NCBI RefSeq assembly: GCF_010731795.1
Contig: NZ_AP022591.1
Location: forward strand, 992,001-1,056,000
Direction: 5' to 3'
From: Mycolicibacterium celeriflavum
GTDB taxonomy: Bacteria; Actinomycetota; Actinomycetes; Mycobacteriales; Mycobacteriaceae
DNA length: 64,000 nt
The position numbers and the translations under genes are program-made. Below the pieces are notes generated by a model. That model worked only from the letters and a program-made list of their open reading frames with translations. It searched no databases and was not told the DNA's origin. Numbering within the stretch: the first letter of the stretch is position 1; each line of letters starts with the position of its first letter. Positions 1-8,838 of the stretch are shown here, piece after piece.

Positions 1-1643
1 GAGTACATCGGTCGTCGCCCTACGGGGGTCGTCCGCCGGCAGGCCCCAGTCGTCGAACACGCCTGCGGGCAGAAACGGCGTGGGCAAGACCTCCACGTAA
101 CCATTGAGGCCCAACGCTTTTCCTATCGCGCGTCGACGCTTCTGCAGCGGCGTCAGGCCGCGGCCGGCCGGCGCCTTCGGCAACTCCGAGGGGATGGACT
201 CCAGGTCTTCCAGGCGCAGCACCTCTTCGACGAGGTCGGCGGGCTGGCGCAGGTCGGGTCGCCAACTCGGCGGGGTGGCGGTCAGTTGGCCGTCGGCGAC
301 AGTGACGTGTGCGCCGATCTGGGTGAGCCGCCGTTGCGCGATGCCCGAGGGGTAGCCGACGCCGGCGGTGCGGTCGGGCAGGTCGATCGCCATGCTCACC
401 GGCGGGAGTGACCAGTCTTCCCGTGGCGGCTCGCCGCGCCAGTCGGTCAAATTGGGCTGCACTGTGCCACCGGCTATTTCGGCCAGCAGCGCAGCGCAGC
501 GGTCCAGCGCGGCGACCGAGATCGCGGGGTCGACGGTGCGTTCGTATCGCCGACCCGCCTCGCTGTAGAGGTGCAGCCTCCGTTGGGTGCGCGATACCGC
601 GGCCGGGTCCCAGACCGCGGCCTCGAGCAGCACGTCGGTGGTGCTCTCGCGCACCTCGGTGGTGCCTGCGCCCATCACGCCGCCTATCGCGGCGGTGGCG
701 ACGTCGTCGACGATCAGCACATCGGCCGGGTCGAGACGGCGTTCGACGTCATCGAGGGTGACCACCGTCTCCCCTGGCTCGGCGAATCGCACGCGGAAGC
801 CGCCCGAGATCAGAGCGCGATCGTGGGCATGCATCGGATGGCCGAGCTCGAGCATCACGTAGTTGGTCACGTCGACGGCGGGCGAGATGGCCCGGATGCC
901 GGACAGCAGCAGGCGTCGCTGCAGCCACCACGGCGAGACGGCGGCCGGATCGACACCGGTCACGGGGCGCAGCCCGAAGCGCAGCACGCCGGTGCCCGGT
1001 TCGACGGCGAGCGACAGCGCCTCTCCGTCGGCCGGCAGCGGCACCACATCGGCAGGGTCGACGAAGTCGAGATCGTAGGCGGCGGCGATCTCGCGGGCCA
1101 TGCCGCGTACCGACAGGCAGTAGCCGCGGTCGGGCGTGATCGCCAGGTGAAACACGACGTCGTCGAGACCGAGCACGTCCGCGGCGGGGCTGCCGGGCTC
1201 CGCGGTGCCCGGTGGCAGCACCAGGATGCCGGAATGGTCGGTGCCCAAATGCAGTTCGGCCGTCGAACAGATCATGCCGTCGGAGATGCGGCCGTAGGTC
1301 TTGCGGCTGGCGATCGTGAAGTCGCCCGGGAGCACAGCGCCGGGCAGTGCCACCACGACCAGATCGCCGGCAACGAAATTGGTTGCCCCGCAGACGATGT
1401 CGCGCAGCTCGGGTTCACCCAAGTCCACCTTGACCGCCCGGATGGGCTTCTTGAACTCGGTGAGCTCCTCGATCTCGGCGACCCGTCCGACCGTGAGCGG
1501 TCCGGCGACCGGTCCGACCGGGATGACCTCCTCGACCTCATGACCGATGCGGATCAACGTCTGCTCGAGTTCGTCCGGCGCCACGTCCCAACCCGGGGCA
1601 CCCGCCGCAACGACGTCGCGCAGCCAGCTGTACGGCAGCCGCA

Positions 1644-1644
<1 letters not shown>
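1..1644 (-). CDS. pheT: Phenylalanyl-tRNA synthetase beta subunit (partial, 3' end outside window)
   Basis: This is the beta subunit of the alpha2-beta2 PheRS, which attaches Phe to tRNA-Phe in the cytoplasm. About 548 residues from the N-terminus are visible; the family is about 830 long, so the C-terminal third lies beyond base 1. The protein begins [10 protein letters not shown] and has, in order, the tRNA-binding OB domain (about residues 40-150), the B3/B4 editing region (about 210-370, containing [17 protein letters not shown]) and the B5 domain (from about 400). The ATG at 1644 overlaps the pheS stop by one base (TGATG), so the two subunits are translationally coupled. No damage is visible in the part present. 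Confidence 0.97.
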
Positions 1645-2714
<1,070 letters not shown>

Positions 2715-3623
2715 CTATTCCGCTGCGGTGTCTTCGGACTCGTCGCCGCCCGCCTGGCGGTGGGTTTTCAGTCGGTACATGACGAAGTCGGCGGGCACAC
2801 CGTCCTGCTTGGGCGCGAACACCTGCTTGCGGAGGCGCTTGGCGACCACGCCCAGTGAGTCGAATTCCTCGGCCGGGATGCGCTTGAGGGTGTCCTGTGA
2901 GACCACCAGCTCACCTCGGGTGGCGCGTTCCATCACCCGTGCCGCTATGTTGACGTCGACGCCCAGCCAGTCCGATCCGATCCGTTGCGGATGGCCGGTG
3001 TGCACGCCGACCCGCATCCGCGGGGTGTAGCCGTCGACGTCGACGGCTTTCACCGCCTCGCGCGCGACGATCGCGGCCCGCACCGCCGTCGTCGGGTCGG
3101 AGAACACCGCCATCAGCCCGTCGCCCATGCGCTTGACGATGTGCCCACCGGCCTCGAGCAGCGGGGGCTCCACGGCCTGCGAGACCCGGCGCAGGAGCCG
3201 CAGCGTGGCCTCGTCGCCGGCCTTCAGCGACCACGTCGAGAACCCGACGAGATCGGTGAAGACGAGCGTCGCCTCACGGTTGGCGGGCTTGCCGGACACG
3301 CGCTCGGTGAGGGCTTGCCACACCTGCAGTGCGCCCAGGCTCACCTCGCGCGACACCGCGTCCCGCTCCAGAATCCGGTCGGCGGCCCTGGCGGCCGCGC
3401 TGGGACCGCCGTCGCCGGACACCGACAGGGGGTCGCCGAACTCGGGATCACCGGGGAGGGCTCGCCGCGCCCGGCGCAAAAACGCGATGACAGACGGGCT
3501 GTGGTTGGTGTCCTTCAGCCACGCCATCGGTGCCAGCGACCGTCCTGACCGCTCGGCGCGATCCGGTTGCTGTTCGATTTCGCCGATGCCGCCGGATCGT
3601 TCATCGAACGACTCGACATCCAC
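2715..3623 (-). CDS. Class III adenylate cyclase (Rv1647-like)
   Basis: A probable soluble class III nucleotide cyclase making cAMP from ATP, 302 residues. The N-terminal 110 residues form a helical module and the catalytic domain covers about 115-290. Visible catalytic residues are metal-binding Asp124 (VFTDLVGF) and Asp168 (MGDG), Lys164 four residues before Asp168, Asp218 in DWLG, and the Asn225/Arg229 pair (VNIAAR). The K/D purine-binding pair favours adenylate rather than guanylate. No membrane segment is seen. The start is GTG 3623, six bases after TAGGCT, so it is probably leaderless. It lies 27 bp upstream of pheS in the same direction but has its own -10 box. A second cyclase (50225) and a cAMP-binding stress protein (26577) lie in this window. 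Confidence 0.9.
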   Translation of the reverse strand: MDVESFDERSGGIGEIEQQPDRAERSGRSLAPMAWLKDTNHSPSVIAFLRRARRALPGDPEFGDPLSVSGDGGPSAAARAADRILERDAVSREVSLGALQVWQALTERVSGKPANREATLVFTDLVGFSTWSLKAGDEATLRLLRRVSQAVEPPLLEAGGHIVKRMGDGLMAVFSDPTTAVRAAIVAREAVKAVDVDGYTPRMRVGVHTGHPQRIGSDWLGVDVNIAARVMERATRGELVVSQDTLKRIPAEEFDSLGVVAKRLRKQVFAPKQDGVPADFVMYRLKTHRQAGGDESEDTAAE

Positions 3624-3629
3624 AGGGCG

Positions 3630-3635
3630 AGCCTA
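3630..3635 (-). promoter_or_regulatory. -10 box of the class III cyclase gene, leaderless layout
   Basis: TAGGCT on the minus strand, then CGCCCT, then the GTG start at 3623. Confidence 0.6.
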
Positions 3636-3840
3636 TGCGGCAGTTCTCCGGGGCGGCAAACGACCATTCGCGAAAGCGGACTCCGATTCGCGAAGTCGCA
3701 TCCGCCTCAACCGCCGGGCCGAGGGATGACGACTCACCCGGGTGCACTATGCACGCATGCGCGAGCTCAGAATCGTAGTTCCTGGTTACAGGGCTGCGGC
3801 TGGTCGATGGAGGGTCGATAACACTGCGGCGCCACACCCG

Positions 3841-3880
3841 CCACGATCGTAGACAACATACGTTGTCAACATTATCGTGG
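3841..3880 (+). promoter_or_regulatory. Nested palindromic operator overlapping a promoter
   Basis: An inner perfect inverted repeat GACAAC-ATAC-GTTGTC (3852-3867) sits inside an outer one, CCACGAT (3841-3847) with ATCGTGG (3874-3880). A promoter-like pair TAGACA (3850-3855), 17 bp, TATCGT (3873-3878) overlaps both. This is the expected layout for a TetR-type repressor blocking the oxygenase gene that begins at 3923. The cognate regulator is not adjacent. The rest of the 3624-3922 gap shows no further gene. Confidence 0.6.
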
Positions 3881-3922
3881 TGTTCGTCCGGTGAACCCCA
3901 GGAGCCAGGCAGCGAGGATCCG

Positions 3923-4969
3923 ATGACGGTCGAAGCGACATCCAACGAGGTAGACGACCCGGGTCCCGATCGGGCTCATCCCCTCGGTCCGGACTCGCTG
4001 ACGTGGAAGTACTTCGGCGATCTGCGCACCGGCCTGCTCGGCGTGTGGATCGGAGCGGTCCAGAACATGTACCCGCAGCTCGGCGCGGGCGTCGAGGACC
4101 ACTCGATCCTGCTGCGCGAGCCGCTGCAGCGCGTCGCCCGCTCGGTGTACCCGATCATGGGCGTGGTCTACGACGGCGAACGCGCGATGACGACCGGAGA
4201 GCAGATCAGGAGCTACCACACCACGATCAAGGGTGTCGACTCCGAGGGGCGTCGCTACCACGCGCTCAATCCGGAGACGTTCTACTGGGCCCACGCCACC
4301 TTCTTCATGCTGATCATCAAGACCGCCGAGTACTTCTGCGGCGGGCTGACCGAAGCCGAGAAGCGCCAGCTGTTCGACGAGCACGTGCAGTGGTACCGGA
4401 TGTACGGCATGAGCATGCGGCCGGTGCCCGACAGCTGGGAGGAGTTCTGCCGGTACTGGGATCGCAAGTGCCGCGAGGAGCTCGAGATCAATCGCGCCAC
4501 GCTCGACATCTTCACCATTCGCATTCCCAAGCCCTGGTTCGTGTTGATGCCCACCGGCGTCTGGGATCAGATCTTCAAGCCGATGGTCGGCGCGCAGCGC
4601 TGGATCGCCGCCGGGTTGTTCGACGAAGCCTTGCGTGAGAAGGCGAACATGCGGTGGACGCCCGGCGATGAGGTCCTGCTGCGCCTGTTCGGGAAGCTGA
4701 TCGAGTTCGCGTTCGTCGCGGTGCCGGACGAAATCCGTCTGCACCCAAGGGCTTTGACCGCCTACCGCCGCGCAGAGGGTCGGCTCGCCGCGGACGCTCC
4801 GCTGGTCGAGGCGCCCGCGTTCATGGCGCCGCCGAGCGACCGCCGCGACCTGCCGATGCACTACGTTCCGCCTCGCAGATCACTGCTCGACCGGGCCGGC
4901 TCTCTGGTGCACACCACCTTCTCTTTGGCGGGCCTGCGTCCGGCCCGCGGACGCCATAAGGCAGCCTGA
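3923..4969 (+). CDS. Oxygenase MpaB family protein (DUF2236, Rv1645c-like)
   Basis: A 348-residue member of the DUF2236/MpaB-like haem oxygenase superfamily, which includes the latex-clearing protein Lcp; the substrate is unknown. The family signature is visible: an Arg/His-rich helix (EQIRSYHTTIKG), then YHALNPETFYWAHATFF, whose WAHATF histidine is the likely haem ligand. The start is ATG 3923 with a GAGGAT ribosome site just upstream; a longer frame opens at a TTG (3863), but that lies inside the operator and adds a non-conserved tail. A palindromic operator precedes the gene. The acyl-CoA dehydrogenase starts 5 bp after its stop, so the two are co-transcribed. Confidence 0.85.
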   Translation: MTVEATSNEVDDPGPDRAHPLGPDSLTWKYFGDLRTGLLGVWIGAVQNMYPQLGAGVEDHSILLREPLQRVARSVYPIMGVVYDGERAMTTGEQIRSYHTTIKGVDSEGRRYHALNPETFYWAHATFFMLIIKTAEYFCGGLTEAEKRQLFDEHVQWYRMYGMSMRPVPDSWEEFCRYWDRKCREELEINRATLDIFTIRIPKPWFVLMPTGVWDQIFKPMVGAQRWIAAGLFDEALREKANMRWTPGDEVLLRLFGKLIEFAFVAVPDEIRLHPRALTAYRRAEGRLAADAPLVEAPAFMAPPSDRRDLPMHYVPPRRSLLDRAGSLVHTTFSLAGLRPARGRHKAA

Positions 4970-4974
4970 GGGGC

Positions 4975-6201
4975 ATGCTCGAATGGTCTGATGTCGATCT
5001 CGCCGTGCGCGACGCGGTGCGCGAGTTCGTCGACAAGGAAATCCGCCCGCACGTCGACGCGCTGGAAAGCGGCGAGATGGAGCCCTACCCCATCGTGCGT
5101 AAGCTGTTCGCGACGTTCGGCATCACCGAGATGGCCCGCGACTCGCTGAACAAGCGGCTGGCCCGATTGCGCGACGGCGGCGAGTCGTCGGACAAACCGT
5201 CGAGCGGCGGCATGTTCGGAGATGGAGCCGGCGGGATGGGTTTCGTCGTGGTCAGCGAACTGTGTCGGGTGTCGATGGGTGTCGTCACCGGGATGGGTGT
5301 GAGCCTGGGGCTGACGGTGCCGACGATCATGAGTCGCGGCACGCTCGCTCAACAGGAGCGCTGGCTGCCCGACCTGGTGACCTACGACAAGGTGGGCGCT
5401 TGGGCGATCACCGAACCCGATTCGGGCTCCGACGCTTTCGGGGGCATGAAGTCCTACGTCGTGCGCGACGGTGAGGATTACGTTCTCAACGGCCAGAAGA
5501 CGTTCATCACCAACGGGCCGGACGCCGATGTGGTGGTGGTGTACGCGAAACTCGACGAACCGGGCGTCGAGAAACGCGACCGCAAAGTGCTGACCTTCGT
5601 CCTGGACCGGGGCATGGAGGGCTTCGTGCAGTCGAAGCCGTTCCGTAAGATGGGGATTCACAGTTCGCGCACCGGCGAGCTGTTCTTCAACAACGTCAGG
5701 CTGGGCCGCGATCGTCTCCTCGGTGAGACGGAGGACGCCGCCGGCGACGGCCGCGCCAGCGCGAAGTCGAGCTTCTCCGCCGAGCGCATCGGGGTCGCCG
5801 CGATGGCGTTGGGCGTCATCGAGGAGTGCCTGCGGCTGTCGGTCGATTATGCGAAGAGCCGAACGCTGTGGGGCCAGGAGATCGCTCAGTTCCAGTTGAT
5901 CCAGCTCAAGCTGGCCAACATGGAAGTTGCTCGAATGAACGTGCGCAACATGCTGTTCCGGGTCATCGAAGCGGCTCAGGCGGGCATCGCGATCTCGCTA
6001 CCGGAGGCGTCGGCGATCAAGTGGTACTGCTCGCAGGCCGCGACGGACGTCGCGATGGAGGCCGTGCAGTTGTTCGGCGGCAACGGTTACATGACCGAGT
6101 ACCGCGTCGAGCAGTTGGCGCGCGACGCCAAGTCGCTGATGATCTACGCCGGCAGCAACGAGGTGCAGATCACTCACGTGGCACGGGGGTTGTTGAGCTA
6201 G
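4975..6201 (+). CDS. Acyl-CoA dehydrogenase with relocated catalytic base
   Basis: A FAD-dependent acyl-CoA dehydrogenase of 408 residues, introducing the alpha-beta double bond in an acyl-CoA. Family motifs are visible: WAITEPDSGSD (about 143-153), the FAD/substrate region KTFITNG (175-181) and QLFGGNGYMTEY (365-376). The usual catalytic Glu of medium-chain enzymes (YEGT) is absent: the sequence there is IYAGSNEVQ, with Ala392. Glu270 in SAERIGVAAMALG aligns with the base used by isovaleryl-CoA and long-chain dehydrogenases, so activity is expected with that geometry. Residues 62-85 form a Gly/Ser-rich insertion. It is coupled to the oxygenase upstream and shares the bases CTAG at its stop with convergent tsnR. 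Confidence 0.92.
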   Translation: MLEWSDVDLAVRDAVREFVDKEIRPHVDALESGEMEPYPIVRKLFATFGITEMARDSLNKRLARLRDGGESSDKPSSGGMFGDGAGGMGFVVVSELCRVSMGVVTGMGVSLGLTVPTIMSRGTLAQQERWLPDLVTYDKVGAWAITEPDSGSDAFGGMKSYVVRDGEDYVLNGQKTFITNGPDADVVVVYAKLDEPGVEKRDRKVLTFVLDRGMEGFVQSKPFRKMGIHSSRTGELFFNNVRLGRDRLLGETEDAAGDGRASAKSSFSAERIGVAAMALGVIEECLRLSVDYAKSRTLWGQEIAQFQLIQLKLANMEVARMNVRNMLFRVIEAAQAGIAISLPEASAIKWYCSQAATDVAMEAVQLFGGNGYMTEYRVEQLARDAKSLMIYAGSNEVQITHVARGLLS

Positions 6202-6938
6202 GGCCGAGCGTGCGCGCTCTGGTACAGGCAAATCGCCGCGGCGGAGGCCACGTTGAGGCTCTCGGCGCGCCCCGGCATCGGGATGTGCACCCGGTGATCG
6301 GCCATGGTGGCCAATTCGGTTGACAGGCCGTGTGCTTCGGGCCCGAACAACCATGCCGTCGGCGCGGTCAGGTCCACGTCGTCCAACGACATCTCGCCGT
6401 CGACGGTGGTGGCCAGCACTTGCAGACCCGCGTCACGCAACGCCGTAATGGCTTGCTCTGCATCGCTCCCAGAGACCACGGGGATCGAGAAGATGCTGCC
6501 CGCGGACGCTCTCAGGCACTTGCCGTTGTACGGGTCGACACTGTGGCCGGCGAGCACGACGGCGTCAGCGCCCATCGCATCGGCGATGCGGATCAGCGTG
6601 CCGGCGTTGCCCGGCTCGGAGATTTCCACCGCGACCGCCACCAGCCGCGCAGAACCGGCCAGCACGTCGCGCAGCGATGTCTCCGGTGTGGAGCACACCG
6701 CGACCAGCCCGACCGGAGTCACGGTCTCCGACAACGCTTTTGCGGCCCGCTCAGTGACGACGTGCACGGGTGCGTCGGCCAGCATCGGACTGAACCGGTC
6801 CAGTGCGGCTTCGGTGACGAACACCTCGGATACGAGTCCGCGCCGCAGCGCCGCCTCGACGAGGTTGGGCCCCTCGGCAAGGAAGCGCGCGGCGCGGCGT
6901 CGTCCAACGTGGCGGTGCAGCTTGACCGCTGCGGCCAC
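6198..6938 (-). CDS. tsnR: TrmH/SpoU family RNA 2'-O-methyltransferase (TsnR-like)
   Basis: A SAM-dependent SpoU-family methyltransferase acting on the ribose of rRNA or tRNA, 246 residues. An N-terminal substrate-binding segment (RFLAEGPNLVEAAL) precedes the knotted SPOUT domain, with motif 1 in EISEPGNAGTLIRIADAMGA, motif 2 in WLFGPEAHGLS and motif 3 in IPMPGRAESLNVASAAA. The annotated start is GTG 6938. The coding pattern continues upstream as LTERSARV up to the rplT stop without an ATG/GTG/TTG, so a longer product from a rare start (CTG at 6965) is possible. It follows rplT closely on the same strand, placing it in the infC-rpmI-rplT-tsnR unit. Its stop overlaps that of the acyl-CoA dehydrogenase. 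Target nucleotide unknown. Confidence 0.9.
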   Translation of the reverse strand: MAAAVKLHRHVGRRRAARFLAEGPNLVEAALRRGLVSEVFVTEAALDRFSPMLADAPVHVVTERAAKALSETVTPVGLVAVCSTPETSLRDVLAGSARLVAVAVEISEPGNAGTLIRIADAMGADAVVLAGHSVDPYNGKCLRASAGSIFSIPVVSGSDAEQAITALRDAGLQVLATTVDGEMSLDDVDLTAPTAWLFGPEAHGLSTELATMADHRVHIPMPGRAESLNVASAAAICLYQSAHARP

Positions 6939-6961
6939 CCGGGCGGAGCGTTCGGTGAGAG

Positions 6962-7351
6962 TCAGGCAGCCTCGCCCGACGGCGCGTTCACATCCGCGGG
7001 CAGCGCACCCTTGGCGACCTCCACCAACGCGGTGAACGCGGCCGGATCACTGACGGCGATCTCGGCGAGGTTCTTGCGGTCCACCTCGACCCCGGCGGCC
7101 TTCAGGCCCTGGATCAGCCGGTTGTAGGTGATGTCGTTGGCCCGGGCCGCGGCGTTGATGCGAGAGATCCACAGCTTGCGGAACTCGCCCTTGCGGGCGC
7201 GGCGGTCGCGGTAGGCGTAGTTGAGCGAATGCAACTGCTGCTCTTTGGCCTTGCGATAGAGCCGCGACCGCTGGCCCCGATAGCCCTTGGATGCCTTGAG
7301 TATGGTGCGCCGCTTCTTCTGGGCGTTGACTGCGCGCTTGACGCGTGCCAT
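6962..7351 (-). CDS. rplT: 50S ribosomal protein bL20
   Basis: Large-subunit protein bL20, needed early in 50S assembly and bound to 23S rRNA domain I. It is 129 residues: the basic extended N-terminus ([34 protein letters not shown]) and the globular C-terminal part ([32 protein letters not shown]) are both typical, followed by a short acidic/Ala tail. It is translated after rpmI with a 52 bp gap holding an AAGGAA ribosome site and a duplicated TACGAGATG element. Confidence 0.99.
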   Translation of the reverse strand: MARVKRAVNAQKKRRTILKASKGYRGQRSRLYRKAKEQQLHSLNYAYRDRRARKGEFRKLWISRINAAARANDITYNRLIQGLKAAGVEVDRKNLAEIAVSDPAAFTALVEVAKGALPADVNAPSGEAA

Positions 7352-7403
7352 GGGAGTGTTCCTTCGTTCAGGTCGTACGAGATGTCATACGAGATGACTA
7401 CGG

Positions 7404-7598
7404 TCAGCCGTTGAGCATTTTCTTGACGCGGGCGGTGTCGTTGGCCGACACGCCTGTGCGGCCTTCGAGACGCCGGGTCCTGGTGCTCGGCTTGTGCTCG
7501 AGCAAGTGGCGACGGTTGGCCTTCTGGCGCACGATCTTGCCGGTCCCGGTACGCCGGAACCGCTTGGAAGCGCCGCTGTGGGTCTTCGCCTTGGGCAT
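7404..7598 (-). CDS. rpmI: 50S ribosomal protein bL35
   Basis: Small basic large-subunit protein bL35, 64 residues, beginning [20 protein letters not shown] and ending in [10 protein letters not shown], full length for the family. It lies between infC and rplT, the universally conserved order. The ATG at 7598 sits 20 bp after the infC stop. Confidence 0.99.
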   Translation of the reverse strand: MPKAKTHSGASKRFRRTGTGKIVRQKANRRHLLEHKPSTRTRRLEGRTGVSANDTARVKKMLNG

Positions 7599-7618
7599 AT
7601 GTCCTCTGCTCTGTCGTT

Positions 7619-8206
7619 CTAACTGGTTCTGTCGGGTGCGGCGGCCGGCTCTGCTGAGCCCTCGGCCTGCTGGGCCGCCTTGGCGCGAGTCTTCGCGCCG
7701 CGGTGCGGGGCCAGCACCATCGTCATGTTGCGGCCGTCCTGCTTGGCGGACGTCTCGACGAAGCCGTAGTCGGCGACGTCGGCGCCCAGCCGCTGCAGGA
7801 GGCGGAAGCCCAACTCGGGCCGCGACTGCTCGCGCCCGCGGAACATGATCGTCACCTTGACCTTCGACCCCGCCTCGAGGAAGCGGATCACGTGACCCTT
7901 TTTGGTCTCGTAGTCGTGCGGGTCGATCTTGGGACGAAGCTTCTGTTCCTTGACGACGGTCTGTTGCTGGTTCTTGCGAGACTCGCGTGCCTTCTGAGCC
8001 GTCTCGTATTTGAACTTTCCGTAGTCCATGATCTTGCAAACCGGCGGTTTCGCATCCGGTGCTACTTCGACGAGATCGAGATCGGCATCCGCGGCGACGC
8101 GGAGTGCATCTTCGATGCGCACGATGCCTACCTGCTCACCGCCCGGTCCGATCAGGCGGACTTCAGGTACGCGGATGCGCTCGTTGACGCGGGTCTCAGT
8201 GCTGAT
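7619..8206 (-). CDS. infC: Translation initiation factor IF-3, AUC start codon
   Basis: IF-3 binds the 30S subunit, prevents premature 50S joining and discriminates against non-standard start codons. The product is 195 residues. The N-domain begins [20 protein letters not shown]; a linker and the C-domain ([35 protein letters not shown]) follow, then an Ala/Pro-rich tail. The start must be ATC at 8206: the frame is closed by TAG at 8230-8228 and no ATG, GTG or TTG lies between it and the conserved N-terminus. A perfect AGGAGG (8216-8211) precedes it by four bases. The first GTG (8122) would delete the N-domain. Rare start codons on infC are the known basis of IF-3 autoregulation (AUU in E. 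coli). Confidence 0.96.
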   Translation of the reverse strand: MSTETRVNERIRVPEVRLIGPGGEQVGIVRIEDALRVAADADLDLVEVAPDAKPPVCKIMDYGKFKYETAQKARESRKNQQQTVVKEQKLRPKIDPHDYETKKGHVIRFLEAGSKVKVTIMFRGREQSRPELGFRLLQRLGADVADYGFVETSAKQDGRNMTMVLAPHRGAKTRAKAAQQAEGSAEPAAAPDRTS

Positions 8207-8210
8207 GGGG

Positions 8211-8216
8211 CCTCCT
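8211..8216 (-). promoter_or_regulatory. Shine-Dalgarno site of infC
   Basis: AGGAGG on the minus strand, four bases before the AUC start. This consensus site fixes the non-standard start. Confidence 0.85.
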
Positions 8217-8272
8217 ACTGTTGTCTTCTAGGAGCCCACTTCCGTCAGCAATCTGCTCAACCGAACAGAAAA

Positions 8273-8291
8273 GCCCTGCTCACAGCAGGGC
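8273..8291 (-). terminator. Terminator-like hairpin (attenuator) in the infC leader
   Basis: GCCCTGCT and AGCAGGGC form a perfect 8-bp stem with a three-base loop. On the minus strand it is followed by TTTTCTGTT. It lies 67 bp before the infC start and not after any minus-strand gene, which suggests attenuation rather than gene-end termination. Confidence 0.55.
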
Positions 8292-8306
8292 CCACAGCCG
8301 ACCAGG

Positions 8307-8325
8307 ACAGGCATAGGATGCCTGT
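8307..8325 (-). promoter_or_regulatory. Leader hairpin upstream of the infC attenuator
   Basis: ACAGGCAT and ATGCCTGT are perfect inverted copies around AGG. The pair lies 15 bp upstream of the terminator-like stem in the infC leader. Confidence 0.5.
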
Positions 8326-8435
8326 GACCGGACCGCTGAGCCTTCGGATCATTCCTGTGGCCAGCGGTGGGAGGGGGACTCCACTTGCTGTCCCTGGCGT
8401 TTGCCGGGACGGTCGCGCATGCCAGTCTAACAGCC

Positions 8436-8795
8436 ATGACCGAGTTTCCTGAATCCTCATCTGCGCAGCCGCCGACCCGCGACCTGGCCGACATTCCCGC
8501 CGTTGAGGTGATCACCCGGTCGGCGGTCATGCTGATGAGCGCCGCCGCGGAGAAACTCGGCTTGTCGGCCGAGCACCCGGACGACTGTCCGCACCGCGAT
8601 CTCGACGAGGCGCGCCGGTTGATCACCGCGCTGGCCGGGTTGGTCACCGCCTCTGCCGAATACCTCGGACCGCACGCCGGACCGGTCCGCGACGGGCTGA
8701 AGACGCTGCAGTTGGCGTTCCGCGAAGCCAGCGCCTCGCCGGACGAACCCGGGCAAGGTCCCGGCGAGAAATACACCGGTCCCGTCTGGTCGTGA
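8436..8795 (+). CDS. DUF1844 domain protein
   Basis: A small acidic protein of 119 residues, function unknown. The central segment [25 protein letters not shown] followed by [16 protein letters not shown] matches the DUF1844 pattern of a helical domain often found next to infC. The tail is Pro/Gly-rich. The start is ATG 8436, chosen because the conserved part begins soon after; a longer frame from GTG 8367 runs into the divergent infC leader. It is divergent from infC and its 5' end overlaps the presumed infC promoter area. Confidence 0.75.
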   Translation: MTEFPESSSAQPPTRDLADIPAVEVITRSAVMLMSAAAEKLGLSAEHPDDCPHRDLDEARRLITALAGLVTASAEYLGPHAGPVRDGLKTLQLAFREASASPDEPGQGPGEKYTGPVWS

Positions 8796-8824
8796 GTCAC
8801 CACCCATTTCGCGTCACAACCGAA

Positions 8825-8830
8825 TAATGT
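8825..8830 (+). promoter_or_regulatory. Candidate -10 box of lysX
   Basis: TAATGT, eight bases before ATG 8839. If real, the message is leaderless and the upstream ATG at 8827 lies inside the box and cannot be used. Confidence 0.4.
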
Positions 8831-8838
8831 CGCGGCCT

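Larger units (their letters stand above)
8207..8429 (-). promoter_or_regulatory. infC-rpmI-rplT-tsnR leader region with -10 box
   Basis: A leader of about 210 nt between a TAGACT box (8429-8424, minus strand) and the infC start. It holds an 8-bp hairpin (8307-8325), a terminator-like hairpin (8273-8291) and a possible long-range stem (8333-8338 with 8362-8367). Such structure fits leader-controlled expression of the ribosomal operon. The mechanism is inferred. Confidence 0.55.

Noticed and set aside
3863-3922. Longer MpaB-like oxygenase starting at TTG 3863
   Set aside because: It would start inside the palindromic operator and add a non-conserved tail; ATG 3923 has a ribosome site.
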